Counted from the stretch's first letter, positions 1 through 9,400 are shown. The stretch: DNA of 64,000 nt from UMGS1696 sp964621165 (GCA_964621165.1 CAZULC010000003.1:124001-188000), one strand, 5' to 3'. Made by a program: numbers and translations. Notes: generated by a model from the sequence alone, not told the origin.

Positions 1-464
1 CCGAGGCCTTTGTCAAAATAAATAAATACTTCGGCGAGGTGTTCCGCGAGCTGTTCGGCGGGGGGCATGCTGAGGTTATTCTGACGGACCCGGAAAACGC
101 CCTTGAATCCGGAATCGAAATCAACGCGGCTCCTCCAGGAAAAACAATAAAAAATCTTAATCTTCTCTCCGGCGGCGAGCAGGCGTTCATTGCCATTGCG
201 TTACTGTTCGCGCTGATTAAAGTAAACCCGTCGCCGTTCTGCATATTCGACGAAATCGAAGCAGCACTTGACGAGGTAAACGTTAACAGAGTCGGCAGAT
301 ATGTCAAAAAGTATTCGCAGGAGATGCAGATTATAATGATCTCCCACCGCCGAGGAACAATGGAAATCGCGGATACGCTGTACGGCGTCACCATGCAGCA
401 GAGTGGAGTATCAAAGGTTCTCACCCTAAGCACCGGCGGGAATCACGACGACTTATTGAAATAG
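1..464 (+). CDS. smc: SMC chromosome-condensation ATPase, C-terminal fragment
   Basis: This is the C-terminal ATPase lobe of Smc, the ring-shaped condensin that organises and helps segregate the nucleoid. The reading frame is open from base 3, so the gene enters from outside the window and about 154 codons are visible. Seen: the ABC signature LSGGEQ, a Walker B stretch ending in FDEIEAALD and an H-loop MISHRR. This order is typical of the SMC C-terminal head. The N-terminal head, coiled coils and hinge are not visible. ftsY follows after 32 bp, matching the widespread rnc-smc-ftsY order of Firmicutes. The first internal ATG (39) is not a real start. Confidence 0.95.
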   Translation, partial: EAFVKINKYFGEVFRELFGGGHAEVILTDPENALESGIEINAAPPGKTIKNLNLLSGGEQAFIAIALLFALIKVNPSPFCIFDEIEAALDEVNVNRVGRYVKKYSQEMQIIMISHRRGTMEIADTLYGVTMQQSGVSKVLTLSTGGNHDDLLK

Positions 465-496
465 CACAACTTGAATACATTATAAATGAGGTAAAC

Positions 497-1465
497 ATGG
501 GATTTTTTGATAAACTGAAACAGGGACTTGTCAAGACAAAGAACGCCGTCTTCGGACAGGTAAACGAGGTCATAAAGAATTTCAGAAATGTCGACGAGGA
601 GCTTCTTGAAGAGCTTGAGGCAATCCTGATCTGCGCCGACGTGGGAGCCGTGACCAGCGAAAAAATAATCGAAGAGCTGCGTGACAGAATCAAAACCGAC
701 AACATCAAAAACACCGACGACGTAAAAACGGCTCTCGGTGAGATTCTATGCGCGCAGATTGGTGAGGGCGGAGAGCTTGATTTGTCCACCACCCCCTCGG
801 TCATCCTTGTAATCGGTGTAAACGGAGTCGGAAAGACCACATCCATCGGTAAAATCGCAAACAACCTAAAGCAGAGCGGCAAAAAGGTCATCGTCGCGGC
901 GGCTGATACCTTCCGTGCGGCGGCAATCGAACAGCTTGCGGTGTGGTGCGACAGAGCCGGCGTGGAGCTTGTGAAGCAGAATGAAGGCGCGGATCCCGCA
1001 TCGGTCGTGTATGACGCAATTGCCGTGGCAAACAGCCGTAAAGCCGACGTTCTCATAATAGACACCGCCGGACGTCTTCACAATAAGAGCAACCTGATGA
1101 ATGAACTGGCGAAAATCAACCGAATAATATCACGTGAGCTTCCGAACGCCGCACGGGAAACCCTCCTTGTCCTCGACTCCACAACAGGACAAAACGCCGT
1201 AGTTCAGGCGAAGAAATTCAAGGAAGCCGCCGACATCACGGGACTTATCCTGACAAAGCTTGACGGCACGGCAAAAGGCGGGGCAGTGTTCTCCATCAAG
1301 GAAGAGGTGGACATTCCCGTAAAATTCATCGGAGTCGGCGAGCAGATAAACGATATGCGGCCTTTCGATTCCAAGATGTTCGTGGACGCCCTCATGCAGG
1401 AAGACGAAAAAGACGAAAGCAAATCCGGTGAAAATGACGAAGAAATCGGGGATGACAATGATTGA
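497..1465 (+). CDS. ftsY: Signal recognition particle receptor FtsY
   Basis: FtsY is the SRP receptor GTPase that docks ribosome-nascent chain complexes at the membrane. The 322-residue protein has a short helical N domain (about 1-95) followed by the G domain: P-loop GVNGVGKTT at 107-115, DTFRAAA at 137-143, DTAGR at 189-193, TKLDG at 253-257 and the C-terminal GVGEQINDMRPF. There is no long acidic N-terminal A domain, as is common in Firmicutes. Instead the last 20 or so residues after the G domain are strongly acidic. The stop overlaps the start of rdgB by 8 bp, suggesting coupled translation. Confidence 0.97.
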   Translation: MGFFDKLKQGLVKTKNAVFGQVNEVIKNFRNVDEELLEELEAILICADVGAVTSEKIIEELRDRIKTDNIKNTDDVKTALGEILCAQIGEGGELDLSTTPSVILVIGVNGVGKTTSIGKIANNLKQSGKKVIVAAADTFRAAAIEQLAVWCDRAGVELVKQNEGADPASVVYDAIAVANSRKADVLIIDTAGRLHNKSNLMNELAKINRIISRELPNAARETLLVLDSTTGQNAVVQAKKFKEAADITGLILTKLDGTAKGGAVFSIKEEVDIPVKFIGVGEQINDMRPFDSKMFVDALMQEDEKDESKSGENDEEIGDDND

Positions 1466-2147
1466 ACTTGTGCTGTCCACCAATAATAAAAAAAAGCTGG
1501 CAGAGCTTGAAACTTTATTGGCTTCTCTGTCGTCTAATAGGGAAAAAGAGGAAATCCGCGTATTAAGTCTGCGGGACATCGGCTTCTGTGGCGATATTGT
1601 CGAGGACGGCAAAACCTACACCGAAAACTCCCTCATAAAGGCGTCCATTCCAGCGAAAATGGGATACATCGGCATAGCTGACGACTCAGGACTGTCGGTT
1701 GAATGCCTTGACGGTGCGCCGGGGGTCTATTCCGCGAGATATTCCGGCGAGGGAGCCACGGATGAATCCAACCGGAAAAAGCTTCTCGAGGTCATGGCAG
1801 ACGTGCCGAAAGAAAATCGGGGAGCAAAGTTCGTCTGCTGTATGTCCCTGATCCTTCCGGAAAGCTCTACTCTTGTAATTCCGGAAAAGTGGCGCATAAC
1901 AAAGGAACTTTCGGAAAAATCTGGAATACCGCAGGATAGAGCCATGATTGTCACCGGCGAGTGCAGGGGTGAGATTCTGACCTATGCAAGCGGTGACGGG
2001 GGATTTGGCTATGATCCGCTGTTCTACTACCCGGACTTTGGCGCTACATTTGCCGAAATTCCACAGGATAAAAAGAACAAGGTCTCCCACCGGGGTCTGG
2101 CAATGGCGGAATTCACGGCAAGACTTGGTGAAATTATCAAAAATTGA
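1458..2147 (+). CDS. rdgB: XTP/dITP pyrophosphatase (RdgB/HAM1 family)
   Basis: It hydrolyses non-canonical purine triphosphates (ITP, dITP, XTP) to monophosphates and so cleans the nucleotide pool. Seen: the substrate-binding STNNKKK at the N-terminus, the catalytic region DDSGLSVECLDGAPGVYSAR, and the C-terminal GGFGYDPLF and SHRGLAM motifs. I start at ATG 1458 because a GGGG stretch lies 6 bp upstream; ATG 1452 is possible. The 229-residue protein is longer than the usual ~200, with an insertion of roughly 24 residues between the CMSLILP strand and GECRGEI. It overlaps ftsY and is followed after 10 bp by yhbY, so it is probably in the same operon. Confidence 0.93.
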   Translation: MIELVLSTNNKKKLAELETLLASLSSNREKEEIRVLSLRDIGFCGDIVEDGKTYTENSLIKASIPAKMGYIGIADDSGLSVECLDGAPGVYSARYSGEGATDESNRKKLLEVMADVPKENRGAKFVCCMSLILPESSTLVIPEKWRITKELSEKSGIPQDRAMIVTGECRGEILTYASGDGGFGYDPLFYYPDFGATFAEIPQDKKNKVSHRGLAMAEFTARLGEIIKN

Positions 2148-2157
2148 GGAATAACAT

Positions 2158-2460
2158 ATGCTTAACAGTAAACAAAGAGCAATGCTAAAGTCCGCGGCTT
2201 CGGCACAGAACGCCATTTTCCAGATAGGCAAAGGCGGAGTAGGGGACGCGGGAGTTAAATCAATCAGCGACGTACTGGAGGCCCGGGAACTGGTGAAAAT
2301 CAGCGTTCTCGACAACTCCGACGAAGACCCGCGTGAAGCCGCTGAAGAAATCGCACGCCTGACCGAATCCGAGGTTGTTACGGTAATCGGACGAAAAATC
2401 ATACTCTACAAAATGTCGTCCAAACCCGAGAAGCGCAAAATCACCGAGCTTCTCAAGTGA
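2158..2460 (+). CDS. yhbY: YhbY-type CRM-domain RNA-binding protein
   Basis: This is a 100-residue single-domain CRM protein of the YhbY family, which associates with pre-50S ribosomal particles and is thought to assist ribosome assembly. The central GKGGVGD loop matches the family GxxG RNA-binding loop, and the fold runs from LNSKQRAMLKSAA to IGRKIILY. An SD (GAGGAAT) precedes ATG 2158. Its place between rdgB and nadD in a ribosome/NAD housekeeping run is common in Firmicutes. No unusual features. Confidence 0.94.
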   Translation: MLNSKQRAMLKSAASAQNAIFQIGKGGVGDAGVKSISDVLEARELVKISVLDNSDEDPREAAEEIARLTESEVVTVIGRKIILYKMSSKPEKRKITELLK

Positions 2461-2487
2461 TGACGGCAGAATTATAACTGAAACGAT

Positions 2488-3111
2488 ATGACAGAAAACA
2501 ACAGCGGCAGGATTGAGAGGCTTGGACTTTTTGGCGGAACATTTGCGCCTCCGCATCTCGGACACATCAACGCACTGCGGGTGTTGCTTAAAAACGTAAA
2601 ATTGGACCGGGTTCTCGTCATGCCGACCTACATGTCCCCACATAAGTCGAGGGATGCAGCGGATACGCCTGAACAGCGGTTCCGGATGTGCAAATCGGCT
2701 TTTTCAGGCATTTCAGGGGTGGAAGTATCGGATTTTGAGATAAAAAAAGGCGGAATCAGCTATACTGCTGAGACACTTGAGCATCTAAAGACTGAGCAGA
2801 ACAAAATCTTTCTCCTGTGCGGGAGCGACATGTTCCTGACTCTCGACAAATGGTACCACAGCCGGGAAATATTCGAAAAAGCGGCGATAGTGTGCATTCC
2901 GAGGTATTCCGGCGACCGGGCTGAACTTGACAAGAAGCGGGAAGAATACGAGAACAATTATAAGGCGGAGATTATATTCGCCGGTGAAAATCCCCTTGAA
3001 ATGTCATCAACCGAGGTCAGGGAAGCAATACTCGGCGGTGAGAAGCTTGAAAAATACCTTCCTGCTGGAGTCATTGAAATAATAAAGAAGGAAAAACTGT
3101 ATTTAAAATGA
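2488..3111 (+). CDS. nadD: Nicotinate-nucleotide adenylyltransferase
   Basis: It adenylylates nicotinate mononucleotide to deamido-NAD+, a step of NAD biosynthesis. Seen: the nucleotidyltransferase motif GGTFAPPHLGH at residues 16-26 and the C-terminal SSTEVREAI (the ISSTxxR equivalent). Its 207 residues are normal for NadD. The SD before ATG 2488 is weak. The stop shares ATGA with the start of the next gene (3108-3111), so nadD and yqeK are translationally coupled, an arrangement conserved in Firmicutes. Confidence 0.96.
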   Translation: MTENNSGRIERLGLFGGTFAPPHLGHINALRVLLKNVKLDRVLVMPTYMSPHKSRDAADTPEQRFRMCKSAFSGISGVEVSDFEIKKGGISYTAETLEHLKTEQNKIFLLCGSDMFLTLDKWYHSREIFEKAAIVCIPRYSGDRAELDKKREEYENNYKAEIIFAGENPLEMSSTEVREAILGGEKLEKYLPAGVIEIIKKEKLYLK

Positions 3112-3755
3112 AACGAATTTTAAGCGAAAAGGACGTTGAAACTCTTGCCGGTCTAGTGAAGCCGTACCTGACGGAAAAACGCTATTCCCACACGGTCTCC
3201 GTTGCCAATGAAGCCGTTAAAATAGGCAGACTTTATGGCTATAGCGGCGAAGATTTACTGCGGCTAAAGGCGTCGGGACTGCTTCACGACATTACAAAAA
3301 AGCAAGATTCTGAAAAACAGTTGCAATATTGTCGGGAATTTGGTATAATACTCTCAAGCGACGAAATTATGTCAAAAAGGGTGCTTCATGCCATCACAGC
3401 AGAAAAGCTTGCCGAGCGTGACTTTACGGAATACACTGACGGGGAAATTCTCTCAGGAGTCAGGTGGCACACAACCGGACGGCGGGAAATGACGCTTTTC
3501 GACTGCATAATATTTTTAGCCGACTACATCGAGCCGACCCGTGAGTTTGACGACTGTGTAAAGGTAAGGCAGTATTTTTACGACAAAATCGAGTGCGTAC
3601 CCGACCGAAACGAGGTGATGCTTGACACAATGATCTATTCGTTTGATCTCACTATTGAAAACCTGATTCGGGAGTCGGACGTCATCCATCACGACACAAT
3701 CGAGGCGCGGAATTACTTTTTGGAAATGAAGTCAAGCGGCGGCAGAATCAAGTGA
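3108..3755 (+). CDS. yqeK: YqeK-type HD-domain Ap4A hydrolase
   Basis: This is an HD-superfamily metal-dependent phosphohydrolase. YqeK proteins are known to hydrolyse diadenosine tetraphosphate symmetrically to ADP. Visible metal-ligand motifs are YSHTVSVA, the HD pair in GLLHDITK, HAITAE and VRWHTTG, and then DYIEP. Its 215 residues fit the family. It starts within the nadD stop (ATGA). The preceding adenylyltransferase makes dinucleotides, so the pair is plausibly a biosynthesis plus clean-up unit; that last point is inference. Confidence 0.93.
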   Translation: MKRILSEKDVETLAGLVKPYLTEKRYSHTVSVANEAVKIGRLYGYSGEDLLRLKASGLLHDITKKQDSEKQLQYCREFGIILSSDEIMSKRVLHAITAEKLAERDFTEYTDGEILSGVRWHTTGRREMTLFDCIIFLADYIEPTREFDDCVKVRQYFYDKIECVPDRNEVMLDTMIYSFDLTIENLIRESDVIHHDTIEARNYFLEMKSSGGRIK

Positions 3756-3795
3756 TCATTTAAAAAATCGCCGCGTAATCAGGATGAGGATTCAT

Positions 3796-5097
3796 ATGGA
3801 GAACAAGAAAAACGAAGATGACGTTTCAATGTACTATCCCGACGGGGACGCGGAAAACATTGAAAACGACGATATGAGCGAAGAATTCTACAGCAAGAAT
3901 CAAAAGAAGAAGAAAAAGCTGAAAAAGAAAAAAGCCAGACTGACAAAGTCCCAGATAACTCTTATCGCGGTGATTTTTGTAGTTTACATGGCAATCATTC
4001 TCACGGCGGCCTGGCTTATTTTTTACAGACCCGCTCAGCCGAGCCAAGGGGAGATTCCTTTTGATACGGAAGAGAACGTAACCGAACCGTCTCTCGGAGA
4101 AAAGCCGGAAGATGAAACCAAGGAAGACGGCACGGTAATCAAAAACGAGTACACGGTCAAGGACGGGGTTTATAATATTCTCGTGGTAGGACATGACGAC
4201 GAAGCCTCCCTTGCCGATGTTACAATGATTGTAAATATCAATACAAACACAAACGAAATCACAGTGATGCAGATTCCCCGTGATACTCTTGTCACCGACC
4301 ATTCCACCACAAATATAATAAACGCAGCTTTCAATGGATTCTATATGGAATCAAAAGGCGAGGGAAGCGACGATCCATATATGGACGCTCTCACAAAATA
4401 CGAAGAAATGCTGGAAAAGAGCCTGTGCATAAACATTCACCACACTGTCCTCATGGGACTGAAGGGGTTCCGGGGAATAGTTGACGCAATGGGCGGTGTT
4501 GACGTGTATGTGCCAACGGCAATGTACTACAGCGACCCGGAGCAGAACCTGCTCATTGATATTCCTGCAGGATACCAGCACCTCAACGGAAATGATGCCG
4601 AAGGCTTTGTGCGCTTCCGCGAAGGTTATCTTACGGCTGACCTTGGCAGAATCAACGCCCAGAAGATATTCCTCACTGCCATGTTCAATAAAGTGAAGGA
4701 TACCGTAAAATCCGTTGATATTCCCACAATCACAAATATAGCGAATGAGGTATTCAACTGCGTTGACACAAACATGACGGTTTCCGATATCATTTACTAC
4801 GCGAAATTCTTCATGAACGTGGATCTGTCATCGATTACAATGACAACAATTCCAGGGAACATGGCCGGAAGATACTACGTCGTAAACCGCGCCGGAACGC
4901 TGAAACTCATCAATGAACACTACAACATCTACGAAAAGGAAATCAGCGACTCCATTTTCGACAAGGACTACCTCTTCTGCTTCAATGACTTACAGTACAT
5001 CTGCGACGTTTACTACGCCGACGAGAGCAATGTCTTTGACGAATCCCACAACGCAGAGGATATAGACAGCGAGTCTATTTATATTCCCAGAAACTGA
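3796..5097 (+). CDS. LytR-CpsA-Psr (LCP) family cell-wall glycopolymer ligase
   Basis: LCP proteins transfer undecaprenyl-linked glycopolymers such as teichoic acids or capsule onto peptidoglycan. The protein has an acidic then lysine-rich cytoplasmic N-terminus, one membrane segment (about 50-75, ending AAWLIFYRP) and an extracellular LCP domain from about residue 120. Arginine-bearing IPRDTLV and the later GDAEGFVRFRE are visible. I choose ATG 3796 because GAGGA sits 5 bp upstream; an in-frame ATG at 3784 adds four residues without an SD. LCP genes commonly sit between yqeK and rsfS in Firmicutes, as here. Confidence 0.92.
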   Translation: MENKKNEDDVSMYYPDGDAENIENDDMSEEFYSKNQKKKKKLKKKKARLTKSQITLIAVIFVVYMAIILTAAWLIFYRPAQPSQGEIPFDTEENVTEPSLGEKPEDETKEDGTVIKNEYTVKDGVYNILVVGHDDEASLADVTMIVNINTNTNEITVMQIPRDTLVTDHSTTNIINAAFNGFYMESKGEGSDDPYMDALTKYEEMLEKSLCINIHHTVLMGLKGFRGIVDAMGGVDVYVPTAMYYSDPEQNLLIDIPAGYQHLNGNDAEGFVRFREGYLTADLGRINAQKIFLTAMFNKVKDTVKSVDIPTITNIANEVFNCVDTNMTVSDIIYYAKFFMNVDLSSITMTTIPGNMAGRYYVVNRAGTLKLINEHYNIYEKEISDSIFDKDYLFCFNDLQYICDVYYADESNVFDESHNAEDIDSESIYIPRN

Positions 5098-5132
5098 CAA
5101 TCTAATCTATATAATATAAACGGAGGTTTACC

Positions 5133-5549
5133 ATGGATACTGAGAAAACAAAACTGCCGATCGAAGAAAATCTCAACCCGGATGAGCTGAAAAACCCCGA
5201 CAAGCTCGCCGAGTTCATTGTGGCTGTCCTCGACTCCAAAAAAGCACGGGACATCAAGCTGCTCCACGTCGAACAGCAGACGATAATTGCGGACTACTTT
5301 GTGATCTGCACCGGCACATCGAGAACCCAGCTCCGCGCCCTTGCGGATGAAATAGAGTACAAGCTGTCACTTTACGGAATCACACCCGCCCATATCGAGG
5401 GAGCCGACTCGGGGGTATGGGTGCTTCAGGATTACTCATCGGTTATTGTTCACCTGTTCACACCCGACGGACGTGACTTCTACAAACTGGAAAAGCTGTA
5501 CCAAGGGACAACCGAAAAGGACATTTCAGACCTCATCACCGAAGACTAA
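5133..5549 (+). CDS. rsfS: Ribosomal silencing factor RsfS
   Basis: RsfS binds L14 (uL14) on the 50S subunit and blocks 30S joining in nutrient-poor conditions. The 138-residue protein shows the family core from AEFIVAVLDSKKARDIKLL through ADYFVICTGTS to DYSSVIVHLFTPDGRDFYKLE. An optimal SD (GGAGG) precedes ATG 5133. It lies at the end of the nadD-yqeK-LCP-rsfS run, a standard Firmicutes order, and leuS follows after 50 bp. Confidence 0.96.
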   Translation: MDTEKTKLPIEENLNPDELKNPDKLAEFIVAVLDSKKARDIKLLHVEQQTIIADYFVICTGTSRTQLRALADEIEYKLSLYGITPAHIEGADSGVWVLQDYSSVIVHLFTPDGRDFYKLEKLYQGTTEKDISDLITED

Positions 5550-5599
5550 AATAAATTAAGATAAAAGAATTATCTTGCATATAAAAAGGAATAACGAAA

Positions 5600-7999
5600 A
5601 TGAAATATGATTTTAAAAATATAGACAAAAAATGGCAGGACAAATGGGAGGATGCTGGAATCTTCAAGGCAAGCGACGACTACTCGAAGCCAAAGTTCTA
5701 CGGACTCGTTGAGTTTCCCTATCCCAGCGGCGCAGGCATGCATATCGGACACATAAAGGCCTACTCCGGACTTGAGGTTATCTCAAGAAAGAGGCGGATG
5801 CAGGGATACAACGTCCTTTTCCCAATGGGCTTTGACGCGTTCGGACTTCCCACGGAAAACTATGCCATCAAAACAAACACCCACCCCCGCATTGTCACCG
5901 ACAAAAACATAGAGAAATTCACGTCCCAGCTCAAGAGAGTAGGCTTCTCCTTCGACTGGTCGAGAGTAATCGACACCACCGACGAAGACTACTACAAGTG
6001 GACCCAGTGGATTTTCCGCAAAATGTTCGACAACGGACTTGTGTTCCGTGCAAAAACCCTCGTAAACTACTGCCCGCACTGCAAGGTGGTTCTGTCAAAC
6101 GAGGATTCACAGGGCGGCAAGTGCGACGTCTGCCACAGCGATATTGTACAGAAGTCGAAGGATGTGTGGTACCTGAGAATCACCGAGTACGCGGACAAGC
6201 TGCTCGACGGCCTCAATAAGGTGGACTATCTGCCCAACATCAAGCTTCAGCAGGAAAACTGGATAGGCAGATCCGAGGGAGCCTTCGTCAACTTCTCACT
6301 CACAGGCTGCGAGGACAAACTGAGAATCTACACCACAAGATGCGACACAATGTTCGGCGTAACTTTCATGGTCATCGCTCCCGAGCATCCCATTATTGAA
6401 AAATACCGCGACAGAATCACAAACATAGAAGCTCTCGACACCTACAAGGAAGAATGCTCAAAGAAAACCGAGTTCGAGAGAACCCAGCTTGTCAAGGATA
6501 AAACCGGCGTAAAAATCGAGGGAATCGCGGCGGTCAACCCGGCAAATGGAAAGGAAATCCCGATTTTCATCTCCGACTACGTAATGATGGGCTACGGCAC
6601 GGGCGCGATTATGGCGGTTTCGGCTCACGACGAACGGGACTACGAATTTGCAAAGAAGTTCGGCATTGACATAATCGAGGTAATCAAAGGCGGCGACATA
6701 TCCAAGGAAGCGTACACTGGCGACGGCGAAATGGTCAACTCCGGCTTCCTCGACGGAATTAAAACCAAAAAAGAAGCCATTGCGAAAATGCTCGGGTTCC
6801 TGAGTGAGCGTGGAATCGGCGAGAAGGGAATCCAGTACAAGATGAAGGACTGGGCGTTCAACCGTCAGAGATACTGGGGCGAGCCTATTCCGATTATCCA
6901 CTGCCCGAAGTGCGGCATGGTAGGCGTACCCTATGAGGAACTCCCGCTGAAGCTGCCGAATATTGAAAACTTTGAACCCGGCGAAGGTGGGGAAAGCCCG
7001 CTTGTTAAAATTGAATCCTTTGTCAACTGCAAGTGTCCCAAGTGCGGCGGCGACGCTAAGCGTGAGACCGATACAATGCCCCAGTGGGCCGGCTCATCAT
7101 GGTACTTCCTCCGCTACTGCGACCCGAAAAACAGTGACTGTCTGGCCTCCGAGGAAGCTCTCAGGTACTGGATGCCCGTGGATTGGTATAACGGCGGCAT
7201 GGAGCACGTGACCCGCCACATGATTTACTCCCGCTTCTGGCACCACTTCCTCTACGACATAGGCGTTGTTCCCACGGAAGAACCCTACGCAAAGAGAACC
7301 GCACAGGGACTTATCCTCGGTCCTGACGGGGAAAAGATGAGCAAATCCAAGGGCAACGTTGTGGACCCCAACGACGTGGTTGACGCGTATGGAGCAGACG
7401 TTCTGCGTGTGTATATCCTCTTCATGGGCGACTACGCTTCCTCCGCACCGTGGAGTGAAAACGGTGTCCGCGGCTGCAAGAGATTTATCGACCGTGTTGC
7501 GGCTCTCACTGACATGATATCCGACAAGACCACCGACAAGCTGGAGTCCTCCTTCCACAAGACAATCAAGAAGGTCACGGAAGACATAGAGGAGATGAAG
7601 TTCAATACAGCAATCGCCGCAATGATGACCCTGCTCAACGAGATCTACGACTACGGCTCCGTCACCAAGGACCAGCTCAAGACCCTCATAACTCTGCTCA
7701 ATCCCTTCGCTCCCCACATCACTGAGGAAATCTGGGAAAGCATCGGCGGGCGTGGATTCCTCTCCACCCAGAAGTGGTGCGAATACGACGAGAGCAAGAC
7801 CAGGGACAACGAAATCGAAATCGCCGTGCAGATCTGCGGCAAACTCAAGAGTACCATCACCATCACTAATGAAACCACAAAGGATGAAGCGATAGCTCTG
7901 GCTCTGGATGACGAAAAAGTCAAGTCCGCGCTCACAGGAAAGCAGATTGTGAAAGAGATTTACATTCCCGGAAGAATCGTGAATATTGTCGCAAAATAA
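5600..7999 (+). CDS. leuS: Leucyl-tRNA synthetase
   Basis: A class Ia synthetase that charges tRNA-Leu. At 799 residues it is a normal bacterial LeuRS. Seen: the HIGH motif (MHIGHIKAY, HIGH at 48-51), zinc-binding CPHC/CDVC pairs after the first Rossmann half, the CP1 editing domain (about 220-420, with the MMGYGTGAIM stretch), a second CPKC pair, and KMSKS at 579-583. The anticodon-binding and C-terminal domains complete it. No T-box fits in the 50-bp gap upstream, so it is probably transcribed with rsfS. The next gene, rpsU, has its own promoter. Confidence 0.98.
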   Translation: MKYDFKNIDKKWQDKWEDAGIFKASDDYSKPKFYGLVEFPYPSGAGMHIGHIKAYSGLEVISRKRRMQGYNVLFPMGFDAFGLPTENYAIKTNTHPRIVTDKNIEKFTSQLKRVGFSFDWSRVIDTTDEDYYKWTQWIFRKMFDNGLVFRAKTLVNYCPHCKVVLSNEDSQGGKCDVCHSDIVQKSKDVWYLRITEYADKLLDGLNKVDYLPNIKLQQENWIGRSEGAFVNFSLTGCEDKLRIYTTRCDTMFGVTFMVIAPEHPIIEKYRDRITNIEALDTYKEECSKKTEFERTQLVKDKTGVKIEGIAAVNPANGKEIPIFISDYVMMGYGTGAIMAVSAHDERDYEFAKKFGIDIIEVIKGGDISKEAYTGDGEMVNSGFLDGIKTKKEAIAKMLGFLSERGIGEKGIQYKMKDWAFNRQRYWGEPIPIIHCPKCGMVGVPYEELPLKLPNIENFEPGEGGESPLVKIESFVNCKCPKCGGDAKRETDTMPQWAGSSWYFLRYCDPKNSDCLASEEALRYWMPVDWYNGGMEHVTRHMIYSRFWHHFLYDIGVVPTEEPYAKRTAQGLILGPDGEKMSKSKGNVVDPNDVVDAYGADVLRVYILFMGDYASSAPWSENGVRGCKRFIDRVAALTDMISDKTTDKLESSFHKTIKKVTEDIEEMKFNTAIAAMMTLLNEIYDYGSVTKDQLKTLITLLNPFAPHITEEIWESIGGRGFLSTQKWCEYDESKTRDNEIEIAVQICGKLKSTITITNETTKDEAIALALDDEKVKSALTGKQIVKEIYIPGRIVNIVAK

Positions 8000-8048
8000 G
8001 CATGCCGGAAAAAATTAAAGATTTTCAGGAAAAATTTCCTTCATTGTA

Positions 8049-8077
8049 TTGACAAAATTGATTTAATATTGTATAAT
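8049..8077 (+). promoter_or_regulatory. Sigma-A promoter for rpsU
   Basis: A perfect TTGACA (8049-8054) and TATAAT (8072-8077) are separated by 17 bp, about 65 bp upstream of rpsU. This is one of the strongest promoter matches in the window, as expected for a ribosomal protein gene. Confidence 0.88.
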
Positions 8078-8140
8078 AGTGAAAGGGTAAACGAAGTGTT
8101 ATTTACCTTTGCTTAAAGCGAAGGGAGGGAATAGAGAAGA

Positions 8141-8317
8141 ATGGCAGAAATCAGAGTAAAAGAAAATGAATCGCTTGACAGCGCTCTTCGTCGTTTCAAG
8201 AGACAGTGTCAGCGTTCCGGCATTCAGGCTGAGCTCCGCAAGAGAGAATGCTATGAAAAGCCCAGCGTCAAGAGAAAGAAGAAGTCCGAAGCTGCAAGAA
8301 AGCGCAAGTATAAGTAA
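8141..8317 (+). CDS. rpsU: 30S ribosomal protein S21 (bS21)
   Basis: This 58-codon gene encodes bS21, a small basic protein of the 30S subunit near the anti-SD region. The translation begins MAEIRVKENESLDSALRRF and ends in a lysine/arginine-rich tail (RKRKYK). Both are characteristic. An extended SD (AAGGGAGG) lies about 12 bp upstream of ATG 8141. It has its own consensus promoter (8049-8077) and an intrinsic terminator (8346-8370), so it is a monocistronic unit between leuS and the lipid kinase. Confidence 0.97.
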   Translation: MAEIRVKENESLDSALRRFKRQCQRSGIQAELRKRECYEKPSVKRKKKSEAARKRKYK

Positions 8318-8345
8318 TTCTTTCTTAATTAATCAATAAATAATC

Positions 8346-8375
8346 GAGAATCGTCAGGCGGTTCTCTTTTATTTT
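8346..8375 (+). terminator. Intrinsic terminator after rpsU
   Basis: A hairpin with arms GAGAA and TTCTC, extended by inner G-C pairs (8346-8366), is followed by TTTTATTTT. It ends the rpsU transcript. Confidence 0.75.
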
Positions 8376-8470
8376 GCCGACAAATATTTAACATTGCCGT
8401 AACGATTAAGGCAAGCGAATTACAAAATTTTGCTGTATAATTCCATTATCTGAAAATACGGAGTGTTTCA

Positions 8471-9358
8471 ATGAAAAAACTGCTTCTTATTATAAATCCT
8501 ATTACGGCAAAAAGTACAATCTCACCACACCTTGTCGACGTCATCGACATTTTTGAATGCGGCGGATATGATGTTACGCTTCACGTGACAAAGGAAAAGG
8601 CTGACCCGACGAAAACAGTTAAAGAACGCGGCGGCGAGTTCGATACGGTGGTCTGCGTAGGAGGCGACGGTACGCTGAACGAAACTGTCACCGGAGTTCT
8701 GTCCCTCGCCCCGTCATGTCAGCCAAAGATTGGCTATATCCCTGCGGGAACCACAAACGACTTCGCAGGAAGCTGGGGAATCCCGAAAAATCCGGTGAAT
8801 GCCGCTAAAAGCATTGTCTCAAGTGAAGCGGCTACCGCTGACGTGAGTATTTTCAATGGCCGTCCGTTCATCTATGTTGCCGCCTTCGGTGCGTTCACGG
8901 AAACGTCATACCAGACCTCGCAGCAGCTCAAGCAAAGCCTTGGACGGAGCGCATACATCCTCGAGGGAATCAAAAGTCTACCCGCAATCAAGCCTTATAA
9001 AATGAAAATCGAGTACGACGAAGGTGAGATTGAAAGCGAGTTCATCTACGGAATGATCTCAAACACGCGGCGCGTAGGCGGATTTGATTTAAAAATGAAG
9101 GACGACATAAGCATATCCGACGGACTGATGGAGATGATATTGATAAAAGCTCCCGACAACCCATCGGAAAACGCGAAAATGCTGGGCGCGGTCATCACGC
9201 AGGACATCAGGAGCAAATACATTACCTTCGCCCATGTGAGACATATAAAATTCGAAAGCGAGGAAGAAGTGAGCTGGACAATTGATGGCGAAAACGGCGG
9301 AATGGTGAAAAGCGGTGAGGTCGGCATAATCGAAGGCGCGGTGAAGCTGTTTTTCTGA
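8471..9358 (+). CDS. Diacylglycerol/lipid kinase (YegS/DgkB-like)
   Basis: It belongs to the DAG-kinase catalytic family of soluble lipid kinases that recycle diacylglycerol into phosphatidate. Seen: the nucleotide-binding GGDGTLNE near residues 63-70 and the IPAGTTNDFA motif near 93-102, with the C-terminal beta-sandwich to residue 295. Family length is usual. Substrate (DAG versus another lipid) cannot be read from sequence. ATG 8471 has GGAG 7-8 bp upstream. It sits alone between the rpsU terminator and the coaE promoter. Confidence 0.9.
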   Translation: MKKLLLIINPITAKSTISPHLVDVIDIFECGGYDVTLHVTKEKADPTKTVKERGGEFDTVVCVGGDGTLNETVTGVLSLAPSCQPKIGYIPAGTTNDFAGSWGIPKNPVNAAKSIVSSEAATADVSIFNGRPFIYVAAFGAFTETSYQTSQQLKQSLGRSAYILEGIKSLPAIKPYKMKIEYDEGEIESEFIYGMISNTRRVGGFDLKMKDDISISDGLMEMILIKAPDNPSENAKMLGAVITQDIRSKYITFAHVRHIKFESEEEVSWTIDGENGGMVKSGEVGIIEGAVKLFF

Positions 9359-9400
9359 GGGATATTTTTATGCTTTTCCAATAATTTGTAAAAAAATATA

